Assembly: GCA_037783415.1 (NCBI GenBank)
Contig: JAZGTN010000055.1
Location: 1,792,001 to 1,856,000 of the forward strand
Direction of reading: 5' to 3'
DNA: 64,000 bases
Source of the DNA: Leptasterias polaris
Lineage: Eukaryota; Echinodermata; Asteroidea; Forcipulatida; Asteriidae
The notes under the pieces are model-generated. The model did not search any database. It was not told the origin of the DNA and saw only the letters and a list, made by a program, of their open reading frames with translations. The position numbers and the translations under genes were made by a program. Positions 11,331-22,127 of this stretch are shown here, in pieces. Positions within the stretch are counted from its first letter, which is position 1, and each line of letters opens with the position of its first letter.

Positions 11331-11968
11331 GGCCAAGTAAAATAAGAAACAAGTTTCTTGTCCCCGCCCGCCTCCTTTTTGGCCGCCGCCTACTTTTTTT
11401 TACTATTTACTATTTTCAGAAGAAAAAAATAAATAAATAAAAATTTAAATCAGATTTTTTTTAAAGATTTAAAGCTGAAATCAAATTTTGGGGATAAAAC
11501 TGAGTGGCATCTCTGATATTTTGAATCTCCTGAATCCAATTAGATGGGCCAAAATAGCAGCTTTGCCTCAATAATTCCCAACTTTCTCATTACAATATCT
11601 CAGGTGTGCAGTCCCTAGCTAGTTGAGGGCTAAAAGGGTGACTCTCCTGACTTAATATATCATCAGTGTCTTGGCACCAAAACCAGCTGGGCGTTCTTTT
11701 CAGAGTGGACAGCAACTGTTGTCGAAGGTGATGGTGCTGCGATTCTGCATTGAAGGGTCTTACAAATCATTTGTTTTGTCATAAATTGCATCAGTATACT
11801 CAAATAGCACAATATCTGTGAATAAATATACCTTGGCCAGCCATATTTAGCATGGCGACCATCTTGGAAAAAATAGCTAAAAATTGAAAAATAGTAAATA
11901 GTAGCACCCTGCCTCCTCCTTTTTTTTTTAAAGTCCGGACGAGAAACTCGTTTCTTATTTTACTTGGC
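11331..11968. mobile_element. TIR element, ~640 bp
   Basis: The left end GGCCAAGTAAAATAAGAAAC and the right end (GTTTCTTATTTTACTTGGCC) are inverted. The inner arms around GCCTCC and TACTATTTACTATTTT are also mirrored. No ORF. No clear target duplication. Confidence 0.55.
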
Positions 11969-12471
11969 CTAATCTCTACACCAACACAGTCCACAGTTAT
12001 TAACAAAGGGTTCAGAAAACCTTCTCTACATTATCTGGTGACCATCACCTTTTCATTCATCTAGTACATGTAGGTACATGTAGTGCATCTAGAATTTCCC
12101 TGCTTACTTATTTTTTTGTTATTTAGTTTATTTAGTTTTTTTGTAGGAAGTCTTGCTTCATAATCTAATGTTTTTTGTGCTGGTTTGCATTTTTATTCAA
12201 TTTAAACTCAAAATTAATTTCAGATATCCTCCCCTGTCCGGTTTTCGATGTACTATGCCTTTTTCTTTGAATTGAAAAAAAAAAATGATGCCATAGCCAA
12301 CTGATGCCCTAATTACCTTCCTTTGTTTATAAGAAGTATGTAAAAATATATTAAAACTTGATAGACATTGAAACTTTCACACCACGCACCGATCTTCGAT
12401 GACTTCAATAGCGTCCCATTTGTTTTGAGTTTTACCTGTTTTCGAGGCAAACAAGAAAGTATGGTGTCCCG

Positions 12472-12579
12472 TAGTTGCGATAATCGTAACCCTCCTTTCC
12501 CGAACGGCTATAATCGTAACCCTCCTTTCCCGAACGGCCTAGGCCGTTCGGGAAAGGAGGGTTACGATTATCGCAACTA
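12472..12579. mobile_element. Small palindromic MITE with 9-bp target duplication
   Basis: A 108-bp element with 37-bp inverted arms starting TAGTTGCGATAATCGTAACC. A 30-bp piece of the left arm is duplicated in tandem (12481-12510 and 12511-12540), so 12510-12571 is a perfect 62-bp palindrome without a loop. GGTGTCCCG flanks both sides (12463-12471 and 12580-12588). Confidence 0.85.
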
Positions 12580-13670
12580 GGTGTCCCGGTGAAGCCATAC
12601 GCGGAAGAAACATCTGCAGTGACTTCATGTGTTCTGTGAGACTTTGTGTATGACTCTATAGCCAGCAGTTATATTACGATGGTAATTTGCAAAAACTAAA
12701 AAAACTAAAAACAAAAACAAAAAGTGTAAATAATTCTTGGCTTTTAAATCTGATTTTATTTTTAGTTTTGTGTCTTTTTATGTTTCTTAACATTTATAAT
12801 AAAGCATACAGTGATAATTGAATCACCAAGCCGATGTTTAAATTTTAATATTAATAATTAATAATAATGATACGAGGGTTACAAAATAAATTCTCCAGAC
12901 TGTTAGAAAATGATATAAGGCACATGGCTTCTTTTAAGCCTCTGTATTTTTTCCCCCAGAATGCTCAGCAGAATGTTCAGTCACATGATTTGATCATCGT
13001 GAATTGTGAATTGATTGTTTGATGAAACTTTTTCGGCAGGCAAATTGTTTTTTATGGCCCCGACAGTATGACATATTTTTGTACCTTTGTAGAAATGCCT
13101 AAAATACCACAACTTTTTGCATTTACAAGTGCAACTAACCAGTCAGTGGAGCCTTACATGTTTCTAAGTTTTGGTCAAATGAGAGGAGACTCTTTGCTTG
13201 GCAAGTCAAAGTATCTAGGGACTGTTTACATCGCGCACAGAGAGGTAAAAGATTTGCATCGATTTCAGGGTCGCCTTGAATACACTATGTATAGTAACAG
13301 TATACTAGTTACTACAGGACGTCCTACGTCTACGATATTACAGATAATTTAACTTTAAAAGAATCCATTCTAAATTCAGCAACACATCTTGAGTTAAATC
13401 GAGAAAAACAAAAACTTACTCAGTGTATGCAGTTACGTTGGTGGTATCGTCGTGTGTGTTCAGGGGGACAAACTTGATGGTATGAACCGAGCTGAAATAA
13501 ATCTGAAAGTAAAAAGTAAAATGTGTGTACGTGTCATCGTCACGGCCTGCTGGGCGACGGCCGGGGTATAAGAGACCGAGAGGAAGAAGTGTGGAGTCTG
13601 GGTGCCCAACTAACCAAACCATATTAAACGCGTGGTTGCTACAGGTGGCTCCACGTAATATAATGCACGA
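12580..13670. other. No gene seen
   Basis: AT-rich sequence. A plus-strand open frame at 13068-13352 has no recognisable domain or splice support. Confidence 0.35.
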
Positions 13671-15935
13671 CAATTTTTGTTGTTGTTGTTCGATCGTTTT
13701 ATTCAGTTAAGAATATAATGTGTAAAATTAACTACACAGCGTAACAATTTGAGCAGCCACTCATAACAACATTATTACATATTAAAACAATGCCTTTAGA
13801 ATAAGTATATATTACCTGAGCAGTGCCTGTTGGATTTATTGCAGGCTATATAATGCTTTAACAATATCATTGATACTCATCATATTGATGAGTGAACCTG
13901 CGGCAGGGTTGCAACCTACAGCCAGCCACTGACTGACAATGCTGAAGATGGGTCTTATCAAATGCTGTTTGATTACATAGTTTGCAAATGCACATATTTG
14001 GCCTATAACAATTTGACGTACTGCAGAGTAGATGGTGAAGACCATTGCTATACCACATGCCTAAATTACGTCTAGTACGGTCACAGGAGAGACTATCAGG
14101 AGCAGGAGCATAATGAAGTGGGTCAAGACGTGTATTGTTTTGGAAAGACTCTCTCACTAAAAATGAGGCTGGTTGCCATCCAATGGCAGACATAAGAGAG
14201 GAGGTCGACGCATATTTAGACACACCAAACCACAGTTTGATTAGTCTCCCTTGAATCTCATCCAGAAACATATAGTCATTGTCGGTGAGGTTTGGGGCTA
14301 GTGTTTTTAATGCATAAGTTGAGGTTGGAAGGACTATACTAAGGAATATGCGCTCAAGTGAGGACAGAGATATTCTGGTAAGTGGGATTCTCATAGCAAC
14401 TTTTGCACATGTTGAGATACCCTTGTTACGAAGATGCTTGGTGTGCCCTGACAAGCCACCTTTCGTTTGGAAAACAACACCCAGATATGTAAATTGATTT
14501 ATGATGTCCAGACTTTCTCCCTTATATTTGACTACATCAGATGATGCTAGTTTCCCTCCTTTGCGAAATTTCATGACTTTAGTTTTACCAGTGTTGACTT
14601 TCATTCTATTAGTTTCACAGTAGTGGTCTAGATTGATCATAGCCTGATGCATTGAGGTCAAGTTATTTGAACAAATAGCTACATCATCCGCATACATGAG
14701 AATGTGGACATCTTCCATGTCACCTATCAAGGCAGAGGGGAGGTCAGAGGTAAACAGCGAAAAAAGGTGTGGTGATAAACATTCACCTTGGGGAACACCC
14801 CTGGTCTGTTTTATTGGATCGCTCACCCAGTTACCGACGGTAACTTGTATGAAGTTCTGTGTTAGCATTGCGGCTAAAGCGTGTAAGAACTTGTACGACA
14901 CACCCAGATGTGTGAGTTTCTGAAGAAGTAATGATCTATCCACACTATCGAATGCTTTGGTGAAGTCTACGAAAGTTACGTAGAGTGGACATTTTGGCTT
15001 GTCAATTGAATCTTTTACTAGTGCACGCAGTTCAGTTATAGCAGTTTGTGTGGACTTAGAACGCCTAAAACCATGTTGTTGCTCAGGGATTATATCATTT
15101 TTCTCAGCCCAAACATAAAGTCGAAGCTGAGACAGTATATATGTGTAAAGCTTCATTGCACATACCTGGAGGGCTATTCCTCGGTATGCATCAGGTGATG
15201 TCAACTGACCTTTGCCCTTATAGAGGGTAAGGAGGTGGCTTTCCAGCCATATAGCAGGGCATGTACCATGTGTGAAAATATAGTCATATAATGCTTGAAG
15301 GGGGTGGGACAAAATGTCTATGGCACCTTTGTAACAGTCGTACGTTATACCGTCTGGTCCTGGGGACTTACTGGTCTTAGCATGATTGATAGCTCTTCTA
15401 ACATCAATTAATGTGATAGGTGCATCAAGAATAACATCAGATATACTAGGAATAAATGCAGGTATAGCAACTGGTTCGGGGGATCGCAGCATGTTCGAAA
15501 AATGGGTGTGCCAGATCTCAGGTTGGACTTGCATAGGAGATGATTTTGTTTTACTATGTCTCCAGAAATGCCAGAAATCATTAATATCATTCTCAGCCTT
15601 AGCAATCTTGCGAGCCAACATTGTTTCCTCGTGTATTGCCTTCTTTTTCCTCTTTGTTCGTTGGAATTCTACTACGAGGTCACTATGGTGTTTGAGTAGT
15701 TCCACTTTGTTACTCCCTTTGGAGCGCTTTATGGCGTTATATGAGCGCCTGACCTCATTTTTCAAAATGTAGCAATCCCTATCAAACCATGCCTTTGATT
15801 TCCTAGAAATACCAGTAACCTTGGAATCATGTATGACAATTTTTGTTGTCTGCATGATTTCAAAGTATTCCTCCCGTATGTTGACTAACCCACAAGAGGG
15901 CGCTATTCCAAAACAGAAAAAACACCCGCCCAACA
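13671..15935 (-). mobile_element. 5'-truncated non-LTR retrotransposon (LINE)
   Basis: The element is read on the minus strand. It holds the linker between endonuclease and RT, the RT domain, a Cys/His C terminus and a 3' UTR ending near TGAATAAAACGATCG plus a (CAA)n-like tail at about 13671. The endonuclease domain is absent, as expected from incomplete reverse transcription. An A-rich simple tract (about 15938-15984) separates it from the Ngaro/DIRS-like element. No target duplication was recognised. Confidence 0.85.
13867..15900 (-). CDS. LINE reverse transcriptase ORF (N-terminally truncated)
   Basis: About 670 residues of uninterrupted reading frame; the poly-Phe start comes from a flanking T-run and is not coding. 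Visible RT motifs in order are SKSPGPDGITYDCY, PEQQHGFRRSKST, FVDFTKAFDSVD (first catalytic Asp), GVPQGECLSP and LMYADDVAI (catalytic YADD at 14694-14683), then NTGKTKVMKF. Near the C terminus is a zinc-binding-like CKLC...HLQHC array. There is no RNase H and no endonuclease. The intact frame suggests fairly recent insertion. Clade not assigned with confidence. Confidence 0.88.
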   Translation of the reverse strand, partial: PSCGLVNIREEYFEIMQTTKIVIHDSKVTGISRKSKAWFDRDCYILKNEVRRSYNAIKRSKGSNKVELLKHHSDLVVEFQRTKRKKKAIHEETMLARKIAKAENDINDFWHFWRHSKTKSSPMQVQPEIWHTHFSNMLRSPEPVAIPAFIPSISDVILDAPITLIDVRRAINHAKTSKSPGPDGITYDCYKGAIDILSHPLQALYDYIFTHGTCPAIWLESHLLTLYKGKGQLTSPDAYRGIALQVCAMKLYTYILSQLRLYVWAEKNDIIPEQQHGFRRSKSTQTAITELRALVKDSIDKPKCPLYVTFVDFTKAFDSVDRSLLLQKLTHLGVSYKFLHALAAMLTQNFIQVTVGNWVSDPIKQTRGVPQGECLSPHLFSLFTSDLPSALIGDMEDVHILMYADDVAICSNNLTSMHQAMINLDHYCETNRMKVNTGKTKVMKFRKGGKLASSDVVKYKGESLDIINQFTYLGVVFQTKGGLSGHTKHLRNKGISTCAKVAMRIPLTRISLSSLERIFLSIVLPTSTYALKTLAPNLTDNDYMFLDEIQGRLIKLWFGVSKYASTSSLMSAIGWQPASFLVRESFQNNTRLDPLHYAPAPDSLSCDRTRRNLGMWYSNGLHHLLCSTSNCYRPNMCICKLCNQTAFDKTHLQHCQSVAGCRLQPCRRFTHQYDEYQ

Positions 15936-15984
15936 ACAGCAAAAAAAAAAAAAAAAAAAAACAAACAAACAAACAAACACAAAA

Positions 15985-16174
15985 TAAATGTTGATTTATT
16001 CGGTTGAGTACCCAGGCGAATTAGAATAAATCTACTTTATACTTGTTACGTAAAGAGTACACGCTTCAATGGTTCGGCGGGAACATTGAATAGGATCGGG
16101 TGTGGTACCTTGAGTAAGGGTATAACGTATTCACTTCACGCTTGCTATGCAACTATACCACACGTTAAATTTTT
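15985..16174 (+). repeat. Split direct repeat A1
   Basis: The 5' repeat of the Ngaro/DIRS-like element, running from TAAATGTTGATTTATTCGG to CACACGTTAAATTTT. It differs from A2 by a few bases, including a TA insertion after GGTTGAG in A2. Confidence 0.9.
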
Positions 16175-16232
16175 GTGCTCTCCTTCACCGCTCTTCCCAT
16201 AACTTTACGGCCAAATTTATCTTTAACCAACC

Positions 16233-16901
16233 ATGTCAACTCCAGCTACAAAAGAGGACATTCAAGAAATCTTAACACAATTTAGCCAGAATCAGGCTTT
16301 TCTTGTGGATGAAAAGTTAGCTTCAATTTCAGCGGGTTTTGAAGCTAAATTAAAGTCGGCCGCTAATTCAAAAATAACCTGGAAAAGGGAGGGACACAAA
16401 CGTCAACACATCTTCAACCAGTCTATCATTGACCAGTTAACTGAGGTAGATAACATCAACCAGTCTCCAGAAGTCAAGGCTCAAATAGACAGGACAAAAA
16501 AGTTACTTGAGCATCGACAAAAACTTATCAGACTCGCTGATACTAGTCCTTCAGGCTGGGCAACAGTCGAAGAGTATGAAACCAACGAGCTGGCATACGA
16601 CTCTGATGACGAGAAGAGAATCGCTCGGGCTGAAACAAGAGCTGCAAGAAAGATTAAAGCCACGATCAATAACAAAAACCCCAAGAAGTTTAAGGGAGCA
16701 TTCAACCAGGCTACGGTTACTGCTCCCACTCCCTCTATTGCTACTACTCTGGGCCAGCATCAGCTTTTTCGTCCCCAGCGTTATACCACCGTGCGGGACA
16801 CTTGCTACGCTTGTGGAGGCCAAGGACATTGGAGAAAAACTTGCCCCTACATTGGAAAGCATCAAGGCCGAGCTGTCACTTCCAAAAGCACCAACGCCTA
16901 A
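16233..16901 (+). CDS. Ngaro/DIRS-like ORF1 (gag-like), zinc knuckle protein
   Basis: 222 residues, intact. It starts with MSTPATKEDIQEILTQF and has a coiled-coil-like charged N-terminal half, a GWATVEEYETNELAYDSDDE segment of a type I recall from Ngaro ORF1 proteins, and a C-terminal CYACGGQGHWRKTC. That is a CX2CX4HX4C zinc knuckle (about residues 190-203) for nucleic acid binding. The start ATG lies 58 bases after A1, in a sensible leader position. The next ORF overlaps its 3' end in another frame. Confidence 0.88.
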   Translation: MSTPATKEDIQEILTQFSQNQAFLVDEKLASISAGFEAKLKSAANSKITWKREGHKRQHIFNQSIIDQLTEVDNINQSPEVKAQIDRTKKLLEHRQKLIRLADTSPSGWATVEEYETNELAYDSDDEKRIARAETRAARKIKATINNKNPKKFKGAFNQATVTAPTPSIATTLGQHQLFRPQRYTTVRDTCYACGGQGHWRKTCPYIGKHQGRAVTSKSTNA

Positions 16902-19161
16902 ACCGGAGAAAAACATCGGAGGACACACAGTAAATAAAGTTGAGTTCAAACCCAGATTTTGTGTTAATAATGTCAATGATGAACAATTTACTGAGTATGA
17001 GTATGAGGAAGATTCAGCCTCTAGTAAAATTAGAGTAGCCGGGCGTTTGTTTTCACATAGTAATTTTTGGAAATCAATACAGGCTAATTCTTTCGTTTTA
17101 GATGTGATTGAGTTTGGTTAAGCTCTTCCCTTCTACGAAACTCCCCCCCCCCCCCTACTCCCAATTTGGATTCTTGTGCAAGAAGAGTAATAAACAATGC
17201 CTCTACACACAAACACACAAACTTTGTTTCATCTGCAATCTCAGAATTATTAGATTCAGGTTGCATAAATTTGTGTACCAAACAACCATACATTGTAAAT
17301 CCTCTGTCAGTTTCAGTGCAAAAATCTGGCAAGCGTCGCCTTATTTTAGATCTGAGAAACACAAATAAGTTTTTATGGAAACAGTCGGTCAAGTACGAAG
17401 ATCTACGTACAGCCCTTTTGTTTTTAAGGCCTCATGGGTTCATGTTTCAGTTTGATTTAAAATCGGGATACCACCATATCAGTATTCTCCCAGAACATCA
17501 ACACTATTTAGGTTTCAGTTGGATTTACAGAGGTGAATTTTCATTTTTTGAGTTCAAGGTTCTCCCATTCGGTTTATCAACTGCATGCTCCTTATGTATT
17601 TACTAAGGTAGTAAGACCCCTCGTGCAGAAATGGCGTAGTGAAGGGAAACGGATAGTAGTTTTTCTTGATGATGGTCTGGGTTATGAAGACAGCTTTAAG
17701 AAAACCACTAAACATAGTGCTGAGGTCCTAAATGATTTGGTAAACGCAGGTTTTGTGCCCAATGCACAGAAAAGCAAGTGGAACCCTGTGTCAGAGACAG
17801 AGTGGTTGGGATTTGAAATTAATCTCACCGAAGGTTTATTGGTTTTGCCAGAAAGAAGAGTCGTGGCCATTAAAAACGACATACAAGCCATATTGGCAAA
17901 AGATAGTTGTTCGCAAAATAAAGCCTCAAGCTTTACAAACGGTGTTAATGCTAGAACACTAGCCAGTGTGACTGGGAAGATTATTTCCACATATTTAGCA
18001 GTTGGTTCTATGACTAGAATCATGACAAAGGCCATCCATTGTGCCATTGAGTCCAAATATTCATGGAATTCTAATGTATTGCTTTCAGCTCAAGCGAAAG
18101 AAGAATTGCGTTTCTGGCTGCAAAATATTGAACAACTGAAAGCAAAACCGATTAACTATGTGGCTAGTTGCTCTAAGATAGTCTACTCAGATGCTAGCGC
18201 TCATGGTTTTGCAGGTTACGTTGTCGATGCGGATGACTCTATTAGTCATGGGCACTGGGCATCAAATGAAATAAGTCAAAGTTCGACTTGGAGGGAATTA
18301 AAGGCAGTAGAATTAGTCCTGATTTCCCAGATCCATAATTTTCAGCACAATAGGGTGAAATGGTTCACCGATATTTATTTATTTATTTCTTCTTTACCCT
18401 GGGGAGACCTCTCAGTGAAACACTGTTTTTCAGAGGTGCCCAGCAGCTACAAACAAACATCAAAGTTAAAATTAAATTACTAAATGATTGAGAACATTAT
18501 TAAAAATAAAAACAGCCAAATTTAAATAAAGGCCATAGTTAAGATTATTGCTCATGGTAGTATGAAACAAGATCTACAGGATATTACTCTTAATATTTGT
18601 CGTACCTGCATAAGGCATGGTATTTATCTTGAGATGGAATGGATTCCAAGATCATTGAATGATAAGGCAGATTTTCTTAGCAAACTTGTTGATACAGACG
18701 ATTGGCAGTGTTCCGATGAAATGTTCACAACACTCCACAATGCTTGGGGCCCATACACTGTAGATCGTTTCGCTAGTTATTATAACACTAAACTTCCCAG
18801 GTTTAACTCTAGATTCTGGAACCCAGGTTCCGAAGCGATCGATACTTTTACACAAAATTGGTCAAAGGACAATAATTGGTTGGTACCCCCCATCCATTTA
18901 GTTTCGAGAACCATTCTGCATTTATTGGATTCCAAAGCACAGAGCACATTGATTTGCCCAGCTTGGAAGTCTGCCCCCTATTGGGTGATTTTGTTTCCAG
19001 ATGGGTATTCACTAAGATCAGAGATTTCCGACGTATGGGAATTTACAAGTCCTTTTCCTCTGTTTAAAGAGGGTCGTGGACGGAACTCCACGTTTGTTCA
19101 GAACATGAAACGCAGTATTGTTTTAGCAGTACGTTTCACGAAGTTCTACAGTAGAACGTAA
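16900..19161 (+). pseudogene. Ngaro/DIRS-like RT-RNase H ORF, broken
   Basis: Conserved blocks in order are RRLILDLRNTNKFL, FQFDLKSGYHHISI, LPFGLSTA, FLDDGLGYED (RT catalytic LDD near 17665), a thumb, KIVYSDASAHGFAGYV and WASNEISQSSTWRELKAVEL (RNase H), and a C-terminal domain with DRFASYYN and FPLFKE. Breaks seen: a TAA at about 17119, a poly(C) run at 17143-17154 with a frame change, a 4-base insertion near 17583 in LPFGLSTA, and a ~155-bp insertion in RNase H. The protein cannot be made from this copy. Confidence 0.88.
18371..18530 (-). mobile_element. LINE 3' tail inserted in RNase H
   Basis: The RNase H frame breaks after WFTD and resumes at KIIAHGS. Between these lies sequence which, on the minus strand, reads GAGAGGTCTCCCCAGGGTAA and ends in (AAATA)n, like a short 3' piece of a non-LTR element. 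Edges are approximate. Confidence 0.6.
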
Positions 19162-19315
19162 AATGAGGTTCATAAGAGCTCATTACAGTAATTCCAGAGT
19201 GAAGATACGATTTGCATTCAGAATGCAGCAGGAGATGTGTATTATAGTCTAAGTCAAAGTGGATGACAGCTACATAATATGTAAGACTCTAATTAGAACA
19301 CTTCATTAAAATTGA

Positions 19316-21235
19316 TTGACTGTTAGCCTAACCGTTATATTCTGTATTTATCTAAAGCTAATCTTCAACAGTGATATTTGGAGAGAAAGTTTTGCTCGAA
19401 CAACAGACAACCAAGAACTTAACCACCTAGCAAGAAAATTACCAGCTATTGTCACCAAGTCTAGGGCCCCCTCAACAGTGGCACAGTACAGTTCATATTT
19501 TACAAGATGGCAGCATTGGTCAGAGTCACACAGGAAGTCTCCACTGCCAGCAGATTCCTATATAATTGCATTATATTTAGTTCACCTGGGAAACTCGGCG
19601 AGTTCACCAGCTCCTATCGTGAGCACCATAGCCTCCATTTCATGGGCTCATCGAATGGCAAATCTTAAAGATCCCACAAAAGATACTATAGTGGCACACA
19701 CTGCCGAGGGACTAAAAAGGTCTCTTTCCATTCCCAAAGAAAGAAAAGTGCCAATAACTCCTGAGCTCCTTTCTGATATGGTACAGAAATATGGCGTAGA
19801 TAAATCAATCCAAAATTTATTGCATATTGGAACATTGGCCATTGCTCTCATTTCATATTCTGGATTTTTACGATTTAACGAATTAGCCCAAATTAAAATG
19901 GGTGATCTATCGTTCAGTAGTAGTCATTTGTCCATCCAAATCAAGTCTAGTAAGACCGATGTTTATCGACAAGGCGATTCAGTTATTATAGCCAGATCAA
20001 GTTTACCAACATGTCCAGTAGCTATGCTAGAATTATACCTTAAATTAGCAACCATTTCAACCACAGACAAGGGAGCGTACATTTTCAGAAGCTTAACTAA
20101 AGTTAGCACGGGTTACGTATTAAGAAAAGGAAACAACCCAATCTCATATACTCGAGTAAGCAGTGGCGGCGCTACGGGGGGGCAAGGGGGGGCAAATGCC
20201 CCCCCCCAGTTATTTTGTTTGCCCCCCCCCCAGTTTGCCCCCCCCAGTTTTCCCCCCCACCCCCAGTTTTTTCCTCGATGGCGGAAATTGAGTTTAATCC
20301 CCAACCATTGCACCCAATTTGTTGTTTGCGCTGTAAATAATAAACTAAATTTCATCCATCATAATTAGCTGGCACCATCAAAAAAGCCCAATACACTTTC
20401 CATCTCCGGCAATGTTAATAAAATGTGGATTTATTTATCTGTACAAGCTTGGAAACTTGCTATAAATAGAAATGCATTGTCTGCCCAAAACCGCAAGCAG
20501 CCATTGTACACGCAGTTCGCACAACACGTCAAATTCACACAGTGCAAAATCTTATTTCTGGAGTGAATTGTAGGCTTATAAATACAGTACACACGACATA
20601 AACTTGATGTTCACGTGGATTGCTGAGTGTTTTTGCACTTAAACACGTTGGTAAAACAGTTAGTTAAAATGGATTGTTATTAGAAAGTTTTGCAATAAAT
20701 CCAAAAAACCTCCATCCCATGATGATAGGCACAGATCTGATTCTGAATCTAGCGATGAGAATCCTGAACCCAAACACAAACACCCCAGGATTGAAGTTAA
20801 TATTGACGTAAATGTCCCAGATACCCCCACTCAGTCAAGAATAACGCTGGTGTAAGTCCGTCAAAGTGGTAAGTCAATGCTTTTCTGCAGTACAAAATTT
20901 CATTATAGATTTTTGTTTGCCCCCCTAAATTTAAGTTTGCCCCCCCCTCTTGCCCCCCCCCCCCCCAGATTAACAGGTCTGGTGCCGCCGCTGCGAGTAA
21001 GAGAGTTAATTTTAGATGCTTTATCACCATTAGTTGACGATGTACACAAATATTCCCTGCACAGTTTTAGAGCAGGGGGGGGGGGGGGGGGGGGGCCTCG
21101 GCGGCTGCTAACGCCGGAGTGTCCGATAGACTGTTTAAGCGCCATGGGCGTTGGAAAACAGATACAGCGAAGGACACTTATGTCCAGGATAATTTTTCTA
21201 GTTTAATTTCCGTTTCTAAATCATTGGGTATTTAA
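19316..21235 (+). pseudogene. Ngaro/DIRS-like tyrosine recombinase, interrupted
   Basis: The N-terminal domain (RAPSTVAQYSSYFTRWQHW) is followed by the catalytic domain. GFLRFNEL holds the first catalytic Arg (about 19862-19885), HSFRAGG the HxxR pair (21060-21080), and KTDTAKDTYVQDN the nucleophilic Tyr (codon 21179-21181), with the stop at 21233-21235. The frame is split by a hAT-like element (20161-20993). A G21 run (21075-21095) after HSFRA changes the reading frame by one base before the Tyr-containing segment. All catalytic residues remain in the DNA, but no single frame joins them. Confidence 0.88.
20161..20993. mobile_element. Non-autonomous hAT-like element inside the recombinase
   Basis: 833 bp with ends CAGTGGCGGC and GCCGCCGCTG, and G- and C-rich subterminal runs such as GGGGGGGCAAATGCCCCCCC. 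The 8-bp CGAGTAAG flanks both sides (20153-20160 and 20994-21001), the duplication length of hAT transposons. Removing it would rejoin the recombinase frame between SYTRV and RELILD. No transposase ORF. A second copy starts at 63726. Confidence 0.92.
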
Positions 21236-21258
21236 GCCATAAGCCCGTTCTTTGTAGT

Positions 21259-22039
21259 CATCCGGTTGCAGCATAGCTCGCAGACATACCATATTCTGAG
21301 TAAAATGGTCTTTATTAAAGTAGTGTAATTGTTGTTTAAAGTATAAATGTTGATTTATTCGGTTGAGTATACCCAGGCGAATTAGAATAAATCTACTTTA
21401 TACTTGTTACGTAAAGAGTACACGCTTCAATGGTTCGGCGGGAACATTGAATAGGATCGGGTGTGGTACCTGGAGTAAGGGTATAACGTATTCACTTCAC
21501 GCTTGCTATGCAACTATACCACACGTTAAATTTTGTTGTTATTCTTTCTTTATTAATAATAAATTGGTTATTGTTAAAGTCACCCATCAGCAGACTTGTT
21601 ACAGCTGCTCTAAATGAACAACAGTATATAAGGAGGTCAGTGCTAGCTTGAGCCTGAAAGCGTTGATTTGCATAGATCAGGTGTACGTTTCCAAAAATTG
21701 GTTTTTCGTATCTGGCGGTCAACATTAGCACTGAGGCTCCAGGGCATATGACACCTTGTGTCATGTAAGTCAATGAAGACAATAAAATTAATGCTAAATG
21801 GAAATTTGCAATGAAGACATAACTCTAAGTTGATACCAAAAGTTTTGTATCATTCTGGCGTATAGGATTGGAAAGAGAAATAGAATTGGAAAGAGAAGAA
21901 GTTGATTAAAAGGGATCAGTTGATCCGGTTGCAGCATAGCTCGCAGACATACATCCGGTTGCAGCATAGCTCGCAGACATACCATATTCTGAGTAAAATG
22001 GTCTTTATTAAAGTAGTGTAATTGTTGTTTAAAGTATAA
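21259..22039 (+). repeat. Terminal block B1-A2-B2 of the Ngaro/DIRS-like element
   Basis: B1 (21259-21346) abuts A2 (21344-21534; the boundary overlaps by TAA). About 420 bp of internal sequence then precedes B2 (21952-22039). Just before B2, a partial B copy (about 21923-21952, TCCGGTTGCAGCATAGCTCG) is repeated in tandem. Confidence 0.9.
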
Positions 22040-22127
22040 CATAAAAAATCGATCACAGACTTGGAACCAAATCTACCTGAGAAATCGGTGGCGTGAAAGA
22101 TGGGTGACAAAATGCCTAATGGCAGGC

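Larger units (their letters stand above)
15985..22039 (+). mobile_element. Ngaro/DIRS-like tyrosine-recombinase retrotransposon, decayed
   Basis: The layout is A1 - gag - RT/RNase H - recombinase - B1 - A2 - B2, the split direct repeat architecture of Ngaro-type DIRS elements. A1 (15985-16174) and A2 (21344-21534) are near-identical, as are B1 (21259-21346) and B2 (21952-22039). Such elements are thought to integrate through a circular intermediate with a tyrosine recombinase, and so leave no ordinary target duplication. The coding region is broken by frameshifts, a stop and insertions, so this copy cannot act alone. Confidence 0.93.
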
